Source: Staphylotrichum longicolle
Lineage: Eukaryota > Ascomycota > Sordariomycetes > Sordariales > Chaetomiaceae
Direction of reading: 5' to 3'
Assembly: GCA_019096155.1 (NCBI GenBank)
Contig: JAHCVI010000002.1
Coordinates: forward strand, 3,286,001 to 3,350,000
Length of the DNA stretch: 64,000 nucleotides
The translations under genes and the position numbers were made by a program. The notes beneath the pieces were generated by a model. It was not told the DNA's origin and did no database searches. It was given only the letters and a program-made list of their open reading frames with translations. Shown here one piece after another: positions 33,472 through 43,548 of the stretch (positions are counted from its first letter, which is position 1; every line of letters starts with the position of its first letter).

Positions 33472-35633
33472 CTAGGCGCCAGGAGGAGGGGGGGCCAAGT
33501 CCATGGGCGGAGGTGGAGGCGGAGCATCGCCAGACGGAGGCGGAGGAGGAGGCGGAACCGCATTGGCGTACTGCTGGATGAGCGCGTTGAGTCCACCAGG
33601 AAGACCAGGCGGCGCGCCACCAGGAGGGGGAGGCGGAGGCGGCAAGCCGGGGGGGGCACCACCCATGCCGGGAGGAGCACCAGGAGCGCCGTAGCCTCCG
33701 TAGCCCGGGTATCCACCATATCCGGCCTGGGCACCCATCGGTTGGTGCCAAGGAGCAGTACCAGGGGCGGAAGGGGCGGATGGAGCTGAAGGAGCGCCGC
33801 CGTACGAGTTGTGGCCGCCGGGGTAATAGCTGTCGCCTCCATCACGGCCGTCTGAGCCGGTCGCGCGGGCCCAAGAGAAGACCCGCCCTCGTTGTTGCGG
33901 TCGTCCCGGGAACGCCAAGGAGCGGGACCACCGGTCGGCCCGCGTGCCCATGGCCGAGCATCGCCGCCGCCGCCGCCGCCGCCGCCATTAGCAGGACCGT
34001 GGAATCCAGGGCCGGCTTCGATGCGCGCAGGAGCAGCACCAGTACCACCGAGTTCCTGCATGAGTTGCTATGACGGAAGTCAGCACGAAGCTGCCCGTTT
34101 CAAGTGAACAGGGTGATGGACTTACCTCGTACTCGCGATCCACGGCATCGCCGCCGCCGCCAAAGCGACCACCAGGCCGAGCACCCATGGGGCCGTCGTT
34201 GCGCCAGCTAGCACCCCGCTGCCGGTCAGGACAATCACGAGCCATATGGCCGGCGTTGCCGCAGACCCGGCAGATGATGTTGGCAGTATAGTTCTGTTTC
34301 TCAGGGCAGTCGTACTTGCGGTGTCCGATCTGGCCGCAGTTCTGGCATGCCTGGTTCTCGTCATCACGAAGGGTACCGTTCAGCGCAGCAAGCTCGCGAA
34401 GTTGGTTCCGCTTCAGCTCGTTTTGACCTTCAGGGATGGATGCGGCCTGGAGATGCCATTAGTAGAGATCAAAGAAGAGAGGAGAAGCAGGGACGTACCG
34501 TCTCGATCACGTTATGGATCAGCTTTTTGGCCTTGTTCACCTTGTCCTCGGTGTCGGCCATAATCAGGCAGTGCAAATCCTCTTCCTGGTTGCTCGAGTG
34601 GGCAGCATCAGAACGACCCTTGCCCTCTTTCACGGAGCCTTTTCCACGAATGGCAATCTTGGCGCCAGACTCCGACTCCATTTTCTTGAGCGTGTTACCA
34701 CGAGGTCCGATGAGTAAACCAACTTAGGAGGGAGAGCTAGGTGTTAGTAAATTGGATCAAACGGGAAAACAGTGATCGGGTTAGAGTCCAGCAGGGTTAG
34801 TCCGCGAGGCGCAGCGTCACAGCAGGATGCTGACACAGGCGCCTGGCAAAGTACCACGGGGAAAAAGGGGGAAATTCAAAGTGGTTAGGAAGGTTAGAGG
34901 GTTAGCAATCATACTGAAGTTAATCTCTGGATAGTCGTTCACCGGCACATAGACCTTCTCTTGCGTCTTGGTGGGCCGGCGGTAGTCCTGGGGCGGGTGG
35001 TAATTCGGAATTGTCTTCATGGCCTTCTCGATCAGCTTGTGGCGCTCGTCCTCGAGGCGCTTCCGGTAACGGTATTCGCGGGTATTGACACGACGGCCTT
35101 GGTTATCGTATTGCGGAGGCGGCGAAGGGGACCTATGGGCAGAAAGTCAGCACCGGCACTGAATAGCAACAAAAGAAGGGTCCACATACCTGTCTCCGTC
35201 GGCGGGAACGACATCGTCGATCTTGAGTTTTTGGGTGATTTCCTCGATGCGCAGATGGAGAGTATAGGCCTCGAGTTGTTCGCTGGTCATGTCGGCAACA
35301 ATGGCGGTGGGGAGGCCCATCAAGCCGGCAGCCTTGTTCTCGGTCGCTTCGCCCCAGCGGTTGCGCTTCTTGCGGCGCCTTGGCCCGTCATGCTCAGATC
35401 CTGAAAACAGTCAGCACCGCAAGCTAAGAACATAGCAATCCAAGTCGTGGTGAGAAGAGAAAATACGTACGCTCAGGACTGCGACCGCGCTTGACGTCGC
35501 GGTCGCCATTCGCGAAGCCATTGGGGGAGGCACTGCCGTTCGTGGGGCCGTCTTCGTTGCTGTCGCCCCCGAAACGGCGCTTTCCCAGAGGGATGTTGTT
35601 GGATCCGGTGATTCCTTGATTTCTCCACGCCAT
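33472..35633 (-). CDS. BBP: Branchpoint-binding protein (SF1/BBP/Msl5)
   Basis: Recognises the intron branch point in early spliceosome assembly, in partnership with the U2AF large subunit. Exons 35633..35471, 35400..35190, 35132..34915, 34722..34499, 34446..34126, 34067..33883 and 33829..33472 give 559 residues. In order: the N-terminal KKRNRW motif and helical hairpin, the KH/QUA2 domain with IGPRGNTLKKME, two CCHC zinc knuckles (CQNCGQIGHRKYDC and CRVCGNAGHMARDC), a Gly-rich stretch, and a Pro-rich tail ending in MDLAPPPPGA. The last intron (33882..33830, 53 nt) has a poor donor, GTCTTC. It is needed to keep the frame; otherwise a one-base break must be assumed. Intron 3, in the KH-coding region, is 192 nt long. 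Confidence 0.9.
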
Positions 35634-35999
35634 CTTGCCGGCTTGTTGTGACGGCTTTGTTGGGAAGAGGAAGAAAGGTTGACGGTGAACGAAGAAGGAG
35701 ACACGGCTCAGAATTGGGCGTCGCGCGGCGAAGGAATCCAGGCTCGCCAAGTCGCCACTAATCTGGATAAGGCCCCGTTCTGCAATCACGTGATAAATTG
35801 GAAGAAAGGTTCGTGCACGGGCCCTCGCATAGCTTCCTGGGTGGGTCTGGCATCACATTCACATTTACACATTACACAGTAAGTACGGAATTTGCTGTTC
35901 TGGCGGCTGGATTTGGCAGGGCAGGTCGCCATTTTCGGGTGTCTTGACAGCGCGGGGCACTTGGTCATCGCTATGAGATAAAGACCGACCCTAGACAAA
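35634..35999. promoter_or_regulatory. Divergent region between BBP and the broken ORF
   Basis: About 365 bases. This should contain the BBP promoter. No other gene was recognised. Confidence 0.5.
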
Positions 36000-36792
36000 A
36001 TGGCCGGCCTGTCAAGTATTCCGCAGCTGGCACAAGCACCCTACGGTCCCTACCCCGCCTTCGCCGCACTTCGCGCGGCCCAGCAAGCGGTGATGCCCGG
36101 CGGCGGGCGCCAAGCTGCTCTTCTGGCCGCTCGACGGGCCGACGGTCGAGACCAGCGGCCTCGGGATCATGGCCGACCCGACCAACCGGACGTGCGCGCG
36201 CCCTACTACGACGCCGCGACGGGGCTGCACCCCGTCTCCAGCTGCCCGTCAGCGAGCCGCGCGTCTCGTCCATCACGGTGCGCGTCACGGAGCTGGAGGA
36301 CTGGGAGGACAGCTGGAAGACCTGCACTGCGAGTACGTAGTGAGCGATGAGGGTGGTGGTGGCGGTGGCAGCGGCGCGGGCGGCGACTCGTGCTGTGGCA
36401 CGGGGAGACCGGTGGGCAAGAAGGATATCAGTGTCGCGGTGACGGGAACGGGCGGCGTGGGCGTGAAGGATGGCGGAGGGGGTGCTGGCGGTGGTTTCGT
36501 TACGGTCCACGACTACGTGACGGCCGTGCACCCGTGGCTCATGCGCCTACGGAGCGATATCCTCGGCGCGCTGGGGACGCTGAACGGCGATGACGCGCCC
36601 CTGCCCGACGAGACGGAGCTGATGGTCAACTATAACGCGTTGGAGGATTTGATGATGGAGAAGCGGGCCGATTGGATCCGGTTGACCAAGAAAGAGCCCA
36701 TGGCCCCATCGCCGGGCTTCAGTCTACGCGAGCTGCTGGCTCAGAACGGAGAGACTGAGATGAACTGGCCCTTTGGCCTTTATACAAGGTAA
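36000..36792 (+). pseudogene. Broken ORF of unknown function with several frame changes
   Basis: Coding-like segments occur in changing frames: MAGLSSIPQLAQAPYGPYP (36000 on), KLLFWPLDGPTVETSGLGI (+1), APYYDAATGLHPV (frame of the start), LPVSEPRVSSITVRVTELED (+2), and from about 36310 a long uninterrupted frame (+1) to the stop at 36792. That last frame includes VHDYVTAVHPWLMRLRSDIL and LPDETELMVNYNALEDLMME. None of the short shifts can be an intron (each would be under 30 nt). Four indels within about 200 bases of very GC-rich DNA suggest either a decayed gene or poor consensus. There are no internal stops within the segments. I do not recognise the family. Confidence 0.5.
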
Positions 36793-36805
36793 TTAGTGGG
36801 ATCGC

Positions 36806-37891
36806 TCATTTCTTGGCATCGCCCTTCATCCCCTCCTGCACCCACGCCCGCGTTGCTGCAGCGGCCTTGTCCAGCTCGGCCTCGGTCTTGTGCCGGTTCT
36901 CCAGCGCCGTGTGCGGCTTGGGTACGTGTCGGCCCTTCTCGCTGCCGGGACGAGCCACGATCTTGTCAATCCACGCACTCAAATGAGGAAACTCGTCCAG
37001 CGAGATGCCTGCCCAGTCTTTCGCAAACGGGATCCGTTAGCAAGATTGTCCCTCGCATTACGCATCCTCAAAGAGCACTTACAGCCAGCGGCCACCCAGC
37101 CCCAGCACGAGATGTCGGCAATGGTGCACTTGTCCCCAACGATGTACCCCGATGTCGACTTGCTAAGCTGCGTGTCCAAGACGCGGTACAGACGGCGGGT
37201 CTCGTTCTGGTAGCGGTCGATGCCATACTGGATCTTTTCCGGCGCGTATCCTGGCTTTGTGTTAGTGAGGGCCCCATGAAACATCTCTCCTCGATGCCAC
37301 ATCATTGGACATACTGGCGAAGTGATTCGCTTGCCTGATTCACATAAGTCAGTTTTTTCTTATTCAAGACCAAGTCCAGTCAAGGTAACACTCACCCTTG
37401 CATCGGCCCGAGACCTCCCATTTGCCAGAACAGCTATATCCCCAATAACCTTCATCAGCGGTGCGTTGCACAGCTCGCATCAACAGGGCAAACATACCCA
37501 GTTGTTCACCTCCCAGTACTCTCTCGAGCCCCGCGGATACGACACCTTGTGCTCGGTGTCATACCGGTCCACGAGATACTGCATGATGGAACCGCTCTCA
37601 AAGAGGCGGATGGGCGAGCCGTCGGTGAAGGTGTCGGTCAATGCAGGGATGCGTCCGTTAGGGTTGATCTCAAGAAACCAAGGTTCCTTTCAGGCCAGAG
37701 GTCAGTTTAACTATTATGTCGAGTTGCATTCATACAAGCGTCCTCGTAAGGCGTACCTTTTGGGTGTTTTGGCTCAGCTCAATGGCCGTCACCTTGTACG
37801 GCAGGCCGAGCTCTTCCAACAGCATCGAGACCTTGATGCCGTTTGGTGTTTGAGCCGTGTACAGGTGGATATCAGACTTTGTCTCAGCCAT
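36806..37891 (-). CDS. Glutathione S-transferase, URE2/YfcG-like
   Basis: Predicted cytosolic glutathione transferase or disulphide-bond oxidoreductase. Exons 37891..37757, 37686..37498, 37433..37396, 37334..37315, 37250..37083 and 37017..36806 give 253 residues in frame. The thioredoxin-fold half shows LYTAQTPNGIKVSMLLEELG and NPNGRIPALTD, with the family ESGSIMQYLVDRYD. The helical half shows WQMGGLGPMQGQANHF, APEKIQYGIDRYQNETRRLY and DKCTIADISCWGWV. Exon 4 is only 20 nt. The first-helix Asn (TPNG) is the usual activating residue in this class. A longer start at 37984 is possible. The stop lies 13 bases from that of the broken ORF. Confidence 0.93.
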
Positions 37892-38603
37892 CTTGTCAGA
37901 GGTGTTGGCGCTGCTGTTGATGTTGGAGTGAGTTGGTGCCAAGTGCGACCCAAGAAGAGTGACTCGTTGCATTGGAGCGTTCAAAATCCGGCTTCGTCGG
38001 GTGAGACTTTCTCATTTATACGATTGAGCCTTGCCCGTGAACCAGAAGCCTAAGGTACCTACATCATATGCGGGGCTTATAAATCAGGTCCCCCTCCCTG
38101 GTGTTGTCGTTCCACTCTTTCCAGTCAGGTCAAGGGACTCCACCAGAAAGAGGGGAACCTCTCCCGAGGTTACCATACCGCGGGCGTATCTTGGACCTGC
38201 CACCTACACACTCATGAGACCCTGATAGGTGAGCGCAGCATATTGTACAAAGGAAGCATGACGCTTATGCAACTCTCACTGTCCCCCGGACTGGAGATGA
38301 CCCGAGGCAACGGCCAAAGCAGGCATTGATTGCAGTGCGTGTCTTTGCACACATCGAAGCTAAACCTGGAACGTCACTGCAGGAACCGAATCCTGACGGA
38401 GTGAATTTGCGATGGTTCAACGCTGGTATTAGAGAAAGATACTGACAATAGCATGTCGTCGCCCCCACGATCATGGGATAAGCACTCATTACCAAAGTAT
38501 ACAACATCAAAAACAGCAACCGGCTGGCTGCCCTTCGTCGCCCATCGCGTCATTAATCCACCCCCAACCCACGGCATGCGTGGCAAACAGCTCTCTTCCC
38601 CCC
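37892..38603. promoter_or_regulatory. GST promoter and oxidase 3' flank
   Basis: About 710 bases between two minus-strand genes, holding the GST promoter and the 3' UTR of the oxidase gene. No gene was recognised. Confidence 0.5.
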
Positions 38604-40520
38604 TTAACGGACCATGCACATGCGCCCATCGTTCTGCACGCTCCACTTCTCGCTGCCGACCGCATTCCGCGCATAGAAGAAGCCCTCGGGATCATACTTC
38701 TTCTTGATGCACAGCAGCTTGTTATAGTTGGACCCGAAGAAGGCCTCCTGGAACCCGGGCTGCTGGAAGTCGGCCTCGTTCATGTACGCGCCGGACCCCG
38801 GGGTGACGGCCTCGAGGGCGGGCATGATGTCGTACGTCATCAGGCGCTGGTTGTCGAGCATCTCGTCCCACTTGCTGGGCTCAAACGACCACGGCGTCGT
38901 GAGCGTGGCGTGCACGAGCGGCTTGCGCCAGGCCGGCAGCACCGAGTTGGCGTCCTTCTTGCCAAACGGCGAGACGTCGGTGCCGACGCCGATCCACGTC
39001 ACGCCCTTCTCGGCGATGTAGCGCGTGACCTGCGACATGGCGGTCGCGTTGGTCTCAAAGGCCGACAGCGGGACCAGGCGGCCGCCGTACTGCGCGATGC
39101 CGACCTGGATGTTGCCCACGGGCAGCGGGCCGAAGTACTTGTCGTAGTGCTCGTAGTAGGTCGCCGCCTGAGAGACGCCCGAGGTGTACTTGACGCCCAG
39201 GGCGGTGAGGCTGGTGAGGAGCGGGGCCATGATGGCCTCGACCTCGGCCGTGGACTTGTTGTAGGCGGTCAGGGGCGCAATCATGAAGAAGCTCGAGGTG
39301 AAGTAGTAGACAACCATCGAGCCGGCTTCGACCATGGCGGGGAGGGCAGCATGGAAGGCGTCGATGGCCTTGTAGAAGGTCTCGGTCGGGTTCTCGGACG
39401 TGAAGAAGGACAGAGTAGCAGCACCGATGGGGGCGTCGGGGAAGGACTTGACCGTCATGCTGACGACGACACCATAGTTGCCGCCGCCGCCGCCAGAGAG
39501 AGCCCAGTAGAGGTCGGTGTTCTTGGTCCGAGTCGCCGTGACGAGCTTGCCGTCGGCCGTGACGACCTCAAACTCGAGCGTGTTGTCGGCAGACAGACCG
39601 AACGAGGTGCTCAGGGCGGAATGGCCGCCGCCCTGGGTGTAGCCGCCAGCAACACCAACAGTTGGGCACTCACCGCCAACGACGACCTGCTTCTTGGCGA
39701 GACCAGCCGACATGATGTCGAAGCCCTGGACACCGGCGCCGAGCTTGACGGCAGTACCCTTGTAGTACTTGTCATTCCAGTCCTTGAAGTCGATGTTCTT
39801 GAGCTTGTGAGTCCAGACCGAGAGAGCTCCGGCGCCGGTAGACCGGCCATTGTAGTCATGGCCCGTGTTCCGGATGACAAACCGGATGCCCTTCTTCTTG
39901 GCGAACTTGATGGTAGCCACGACGTCGGCAGCCGACTGGGCCTCGACGGCGTAGATCACATAGTTGCCGAGCGTGCAGGGCTTGGACTGCGCCGTGAAGG
40001 GGTCGCAGCTCTGGTTGGCAAAGAACGGGGCCATGACCGAGGCCGAATCGTCCATGCTATATGCCGTGGAGTTCCGGTCAGTGATCGGCGCCAATAATAA
40101 AAGCAGAGTGTCATGCCATGCTTGCGAACCCTGTGACCGTGTCGATCAAGGATGGCCGTCCCGGAGCCCCAGCTTTCAGCTGCTCGGGAATCTTACCGAG
40201 CAGCAAGCTGGGAAGGGCGGTAGAAGTGAAGGGGAAGGGAGAGGCATATCTTACTGAGTACCGGGGTTCTGCCAGCCATCACGCAGAGTCTGACACCGCA
40301 CAGGGTCGTAGTTGGGATCGTGGCATGCCTTGGCAAGCGGCACCGTGGCAATGAGCCGACCGCCGACCGTCTGGTTCAGCGAGTTCCAGTCGCCGGCCGA
40401 GGGCCAGCACGCGTCCCCGGGGAAGCACTTGCAAGTGAGCCGACCGAGGGCTGCGGCATTTACATCGTCAGCCACCGCACCGGCGGCAAGCAGGCCGGCG
40501 GCAAGAAACTGTGCCCTCAT
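38604..40520 (-). CDS. Secreted FAD-linked oxidase, berberine-bridge-enzyme type
   Basis: Secreted flavoprotein oxidase of the PCMH/VAO fold with a BBE C-terminus; the substrate may be an oligosaccharide, phenol or other small molecule. Exons 40520..40255 and 40056..38604 give 572 residues. The signal peptide is MRAQFLAAGLLAAGAVA. The FAD-binding half has RNTGHDYNGRSTGAGALSVW (His near residue 155) and GGECPTVGVAGGYTQGGGHS (Cys near residue 219), the two residues used for bicovalent flavin attachment. The C-terminus has the BBE segment KKYDPEGFFYARNAVGSEKW. Several Asn-X-Ser/Thr sites (NQT, NQS, NKS, NAT) fit a secreted protein. The intron acceptor TATAG|C was chosen because it alone joins both halves in frame. 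Confidence 0.93.
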
Positions 40521-43500
40521 GATGGCTTCTACAAGGGAATGACGACGAGTGAGGCTCTCAAGACAGAAACGAGCGGAAGGGAAAATGTGGTCGAGGGAAA
40601 CCTCCTAGAGAAACATCGTGGCTACGCGAAGAACATGTCCCAAGACATCTTATGAACCCCTTCCCCGCAGCCCCCTTGGATGTGTCGACAGAGCACCCCG
40701 GGTTCCAGGACGCCGGGGGACGGGCGAATATGGTTAGCTGCTCGTGCTGCGCGGTCTTAGAGAAGCACTGACAGGCTTGGGATACCTCTGCCAACATCGA
40801 GCACCCGCCGGGGTCGGGCCATGGTCAATCTCCGCTCGCTCCACCCGTCAATGCTTGGAGAGCGATTATCAGGAAAGGACGCAGCGATGGAGGGCATTGT
40901 GGCCATTACTTAGTATGGAAGCAGCAGGCCCAGGAAGGTCACACTTTCCCCTGGATCTTCCACGCCGGTTCGGCCGGCAGCCCACAGATCCGAGTCGGGC
41001 GAAGAAAAGGGCAAGGGATCTGCATCGCACACGTGGTGTTACCGTGTGGGTGGGAGAGGCAGGGCGGCTCGGCGAGTTTGGGCAAGACTCTGTCAATCCC
41101 TCATGCGCTTCCATGGATGACTGGGGTGAGACCTTCAGAGCAACCCTCCTCGGCAAGCCAAGTCGAACTCGGATACTTGTTCGTGCTCAAATCTCGGCTG
41201 CCACCATGCTGCCGTAGCGTTGTGGGCCTCCAAGGTTGTTGGCTCACCCGCGGACGCTAATCGGGCTTCCGCGATCGGAATCCTGAGATGCGATTGGACG
41301 AACCCAGCTCACACCCTGCCCCATCTTCGGGCTTCGACGGCGAACGTCGAGGCCTGCAGGTAAGCGACGAGCACGAAGATAAACAGAGAACAAAGTGAGA
41401 AAGAGGCAGTGCAGAACGAGAAACTCAAGTAAAAAAAAAAAAAATTTATTCGGAATGCTTGGTCTGAAGTCTGGTCGCTGATGGTTATCTTCTCACGCCT
41501 TGCCAGGCACCAGGAGACAGTGTTTCTCAGCACAGACATTTCTTAGCGTTGAGCTTTAACGTTAAGTGAACGTCGAGGTCACTTCAGGATGGAGAATGGA
41601 TCCGACTCGGGCATCCACTCAGATCGGAAATCGACAAACCCGATGCCGGAAGAAAGGGTCTTTTTCCAGATGAGTATCGGCAGCCCGTCAAGCAGATCTC
41701 GCTGCGCACCTGCCCTCCACCTGCCGCCAGACTTTGAACCTGGAAGAAGCCCGTTGCTCCGATGGGCCCCTGGTGCTCTCAACGGGAAGGAGTTGCTGAT
41801 CATCAGATCTGGTAAACACTGGAAACCCTGAAACCCCTGCAAGCTCATGACGAAGAAGGCAACCTCGAAGCCCCACCATGGGGACCCCACTGCTGTTGGT
41901 CCTGGCTTGCGATTCTCGATCGGTCGCTCAGGGGTCCCTTGCCTATCGGCCCAGACGCCTTTGTGCCTCTGTCCTCGGTCGCCTGCATCGTGGTTGCACA
42001 GTTGCTTCTGATTCCTGCATTCTTTGGCCAGATGCAGCCCAAGCCCTCGCTACCACGGTCCGATGTCCCCAGCAGACCGGATTGCAACCTGACAGCGGGA
42101 AAGAGCCGCAGCGTACCACAGACGATGGCGAATTGGTAACTGATTTCGTCCACCAGTTTTCCATGTTCGTATCACGGTCTTGGAGACACAAGAGCCTGGC
42201 AAAGGCCCTCGATTGAAAACAGGGAATATCGAGGTTCCCTTCCCAAATGTCGGCCGTTGCCAAGAGACGTCCTGTGCGGAGCCGGCCGGAACGGGCTCCG
42301 GAGAATTCCTCCGTCACTGACGGACAATAGGTAATTGAGGGAAAAAGTGAGGCCGAAAGGGAAAGAGAGACACGGGCTCAAACATCAAAGAACGGGTTTC
42401 TGCTTTCTGATTGAGTATGGCAGATATGTTCTACCCAAAAGAGAGCAGAGGCAAGGCGTGTCGATGTCCTTCCTGACAGAGCTGAATCCCGCAGCATCTG
42501 CATCCTCGGTTGCAGATCTGGAAAGAAGCCCCACGGAAGAAGCCCCACGGTGAGTCGGGGACCACTCTGCCCCCCTGCAATACTCCCTCACTGTCTCTCA
42601 TGCATCTCTCTTGACTTTCCCTGTGCGGGTTAGCCTTCCGATGACATTGCACGGCAACTTTGGACGGCCCTTCTTTTCATGCGCGGCACCTTGTTGGCCG
42701 CGGGCTCCAGCAGCATCTTCTTGCGCGCCTGAATTTCCCGTCGAGCACCACGCCAACCCGCATCTTTCTCCCATCTCTGGCAGAGCATTGACATGGCAAC
42801 GCCTGACTCGAAGTCGAACATCGCGGCAGTTGTTTCGTCTGATCATCATCTGCGTTCGGCCGCTGCCACAAGGACCGTCCCAGATCAGCGAAGTGAACAT
42901 CGCGTGGCAGCTCTCGCCCCCTGCTCGGCCGCCAACGTCATGTTGCCCGCGCGGCTGTCCCGAGGGACGTTGTTTCTGCATGGCCAAGCTCGAGCCAAGT
43001 AGCGTTGAGATGAGAAACAAGACAATCTCGCGGGCGCTGGTCCGCTCGTGGCGCTGAAACTGATTCCCAGCTCATCCACTTGACCCCTGTCTCTCCCCAT
43101 CCCCGGGGCATGTGATGTAACCATACACGCATATCTTTTGTGCTTGATTCTGGCCCTGTGTGGCCGACATTGAGCCCCTGTTGCCCTCCCTCCTGCAGCC
43201 GCCATCCCACACTTCCCCCCTGCCGCTTGATTTTTGACGCAGGACGGAAGACCACCCCCTCGGCGTCCCAGTGGGAGTGACAGCATCCATATCCGATGGA
43301 CTGTCGGTGAAGATGCTCGTATCAGGCCCTCGGTCATCTCTCAAGCTTTCTTGATCTCCCTCGACCTCCCCCAGCATCCCTTGCCCCTGGCCAAGCCCCC
43401 ACGCCAGATCAATAGACCCGCCGGGTCCCGAGACTCGGGCCATCTTGAACTCGGCAACAAGAGTTCAAGTATCGACCCGACCCCCTGGGTCAACCCAATC

Positions 43501-43548
43501 CTTCGGGCCACCATACGTCCTCGCTCCTCTCTTGGAGCCGCTGCCAAG
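40521..43548. promoter_or_regulatory. 3-kb divergent intergenic region
   Basis: Separates the secreted oxidase (-) and the SAT4-type gene (+). It includes an A-run near 41431-41444, a 14-bp tandem duplication of AAGAAGCCCCACGG at about 42521-42550, and CT-rich DNA close to 43548. Frames of up to about 170 codons on either strand overlap one another, lack domains and show no codon structure I trust. I see no gene. Confidence 0.45.

Noticed and set aside
33867..33951. An 80-nt intron (donor GTGGTC) as the solution for the BBP frame change
   Set aside because: It also keeps frame but would remove GGPAPWRSRDDRNNE, which looks like coding sequence; the 53-nt alternative retains it.
36000..36792. 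RIP mutation as the cause of the broken ORF
   Set aside because: The disruptions are frame shifts in very GC-rich DNA; no C-to-T rich pattern or TpA excess is visible and the segments lack stop codons.
38580..40097. 505-codon plus-strand ORF
   Set aside because: Antisense shadow of the secreted FAD oxidase; composition is Val/Gly/Glu/Arg-rich with no domain.
40744..43057. Several 100-170-codon ORFs on both strands between the oxidase and the SAT4-type gene
   Set aside because: They overlap one another in opposite strands, have no domains, and their composition matches random frames of GC-rich DNA.
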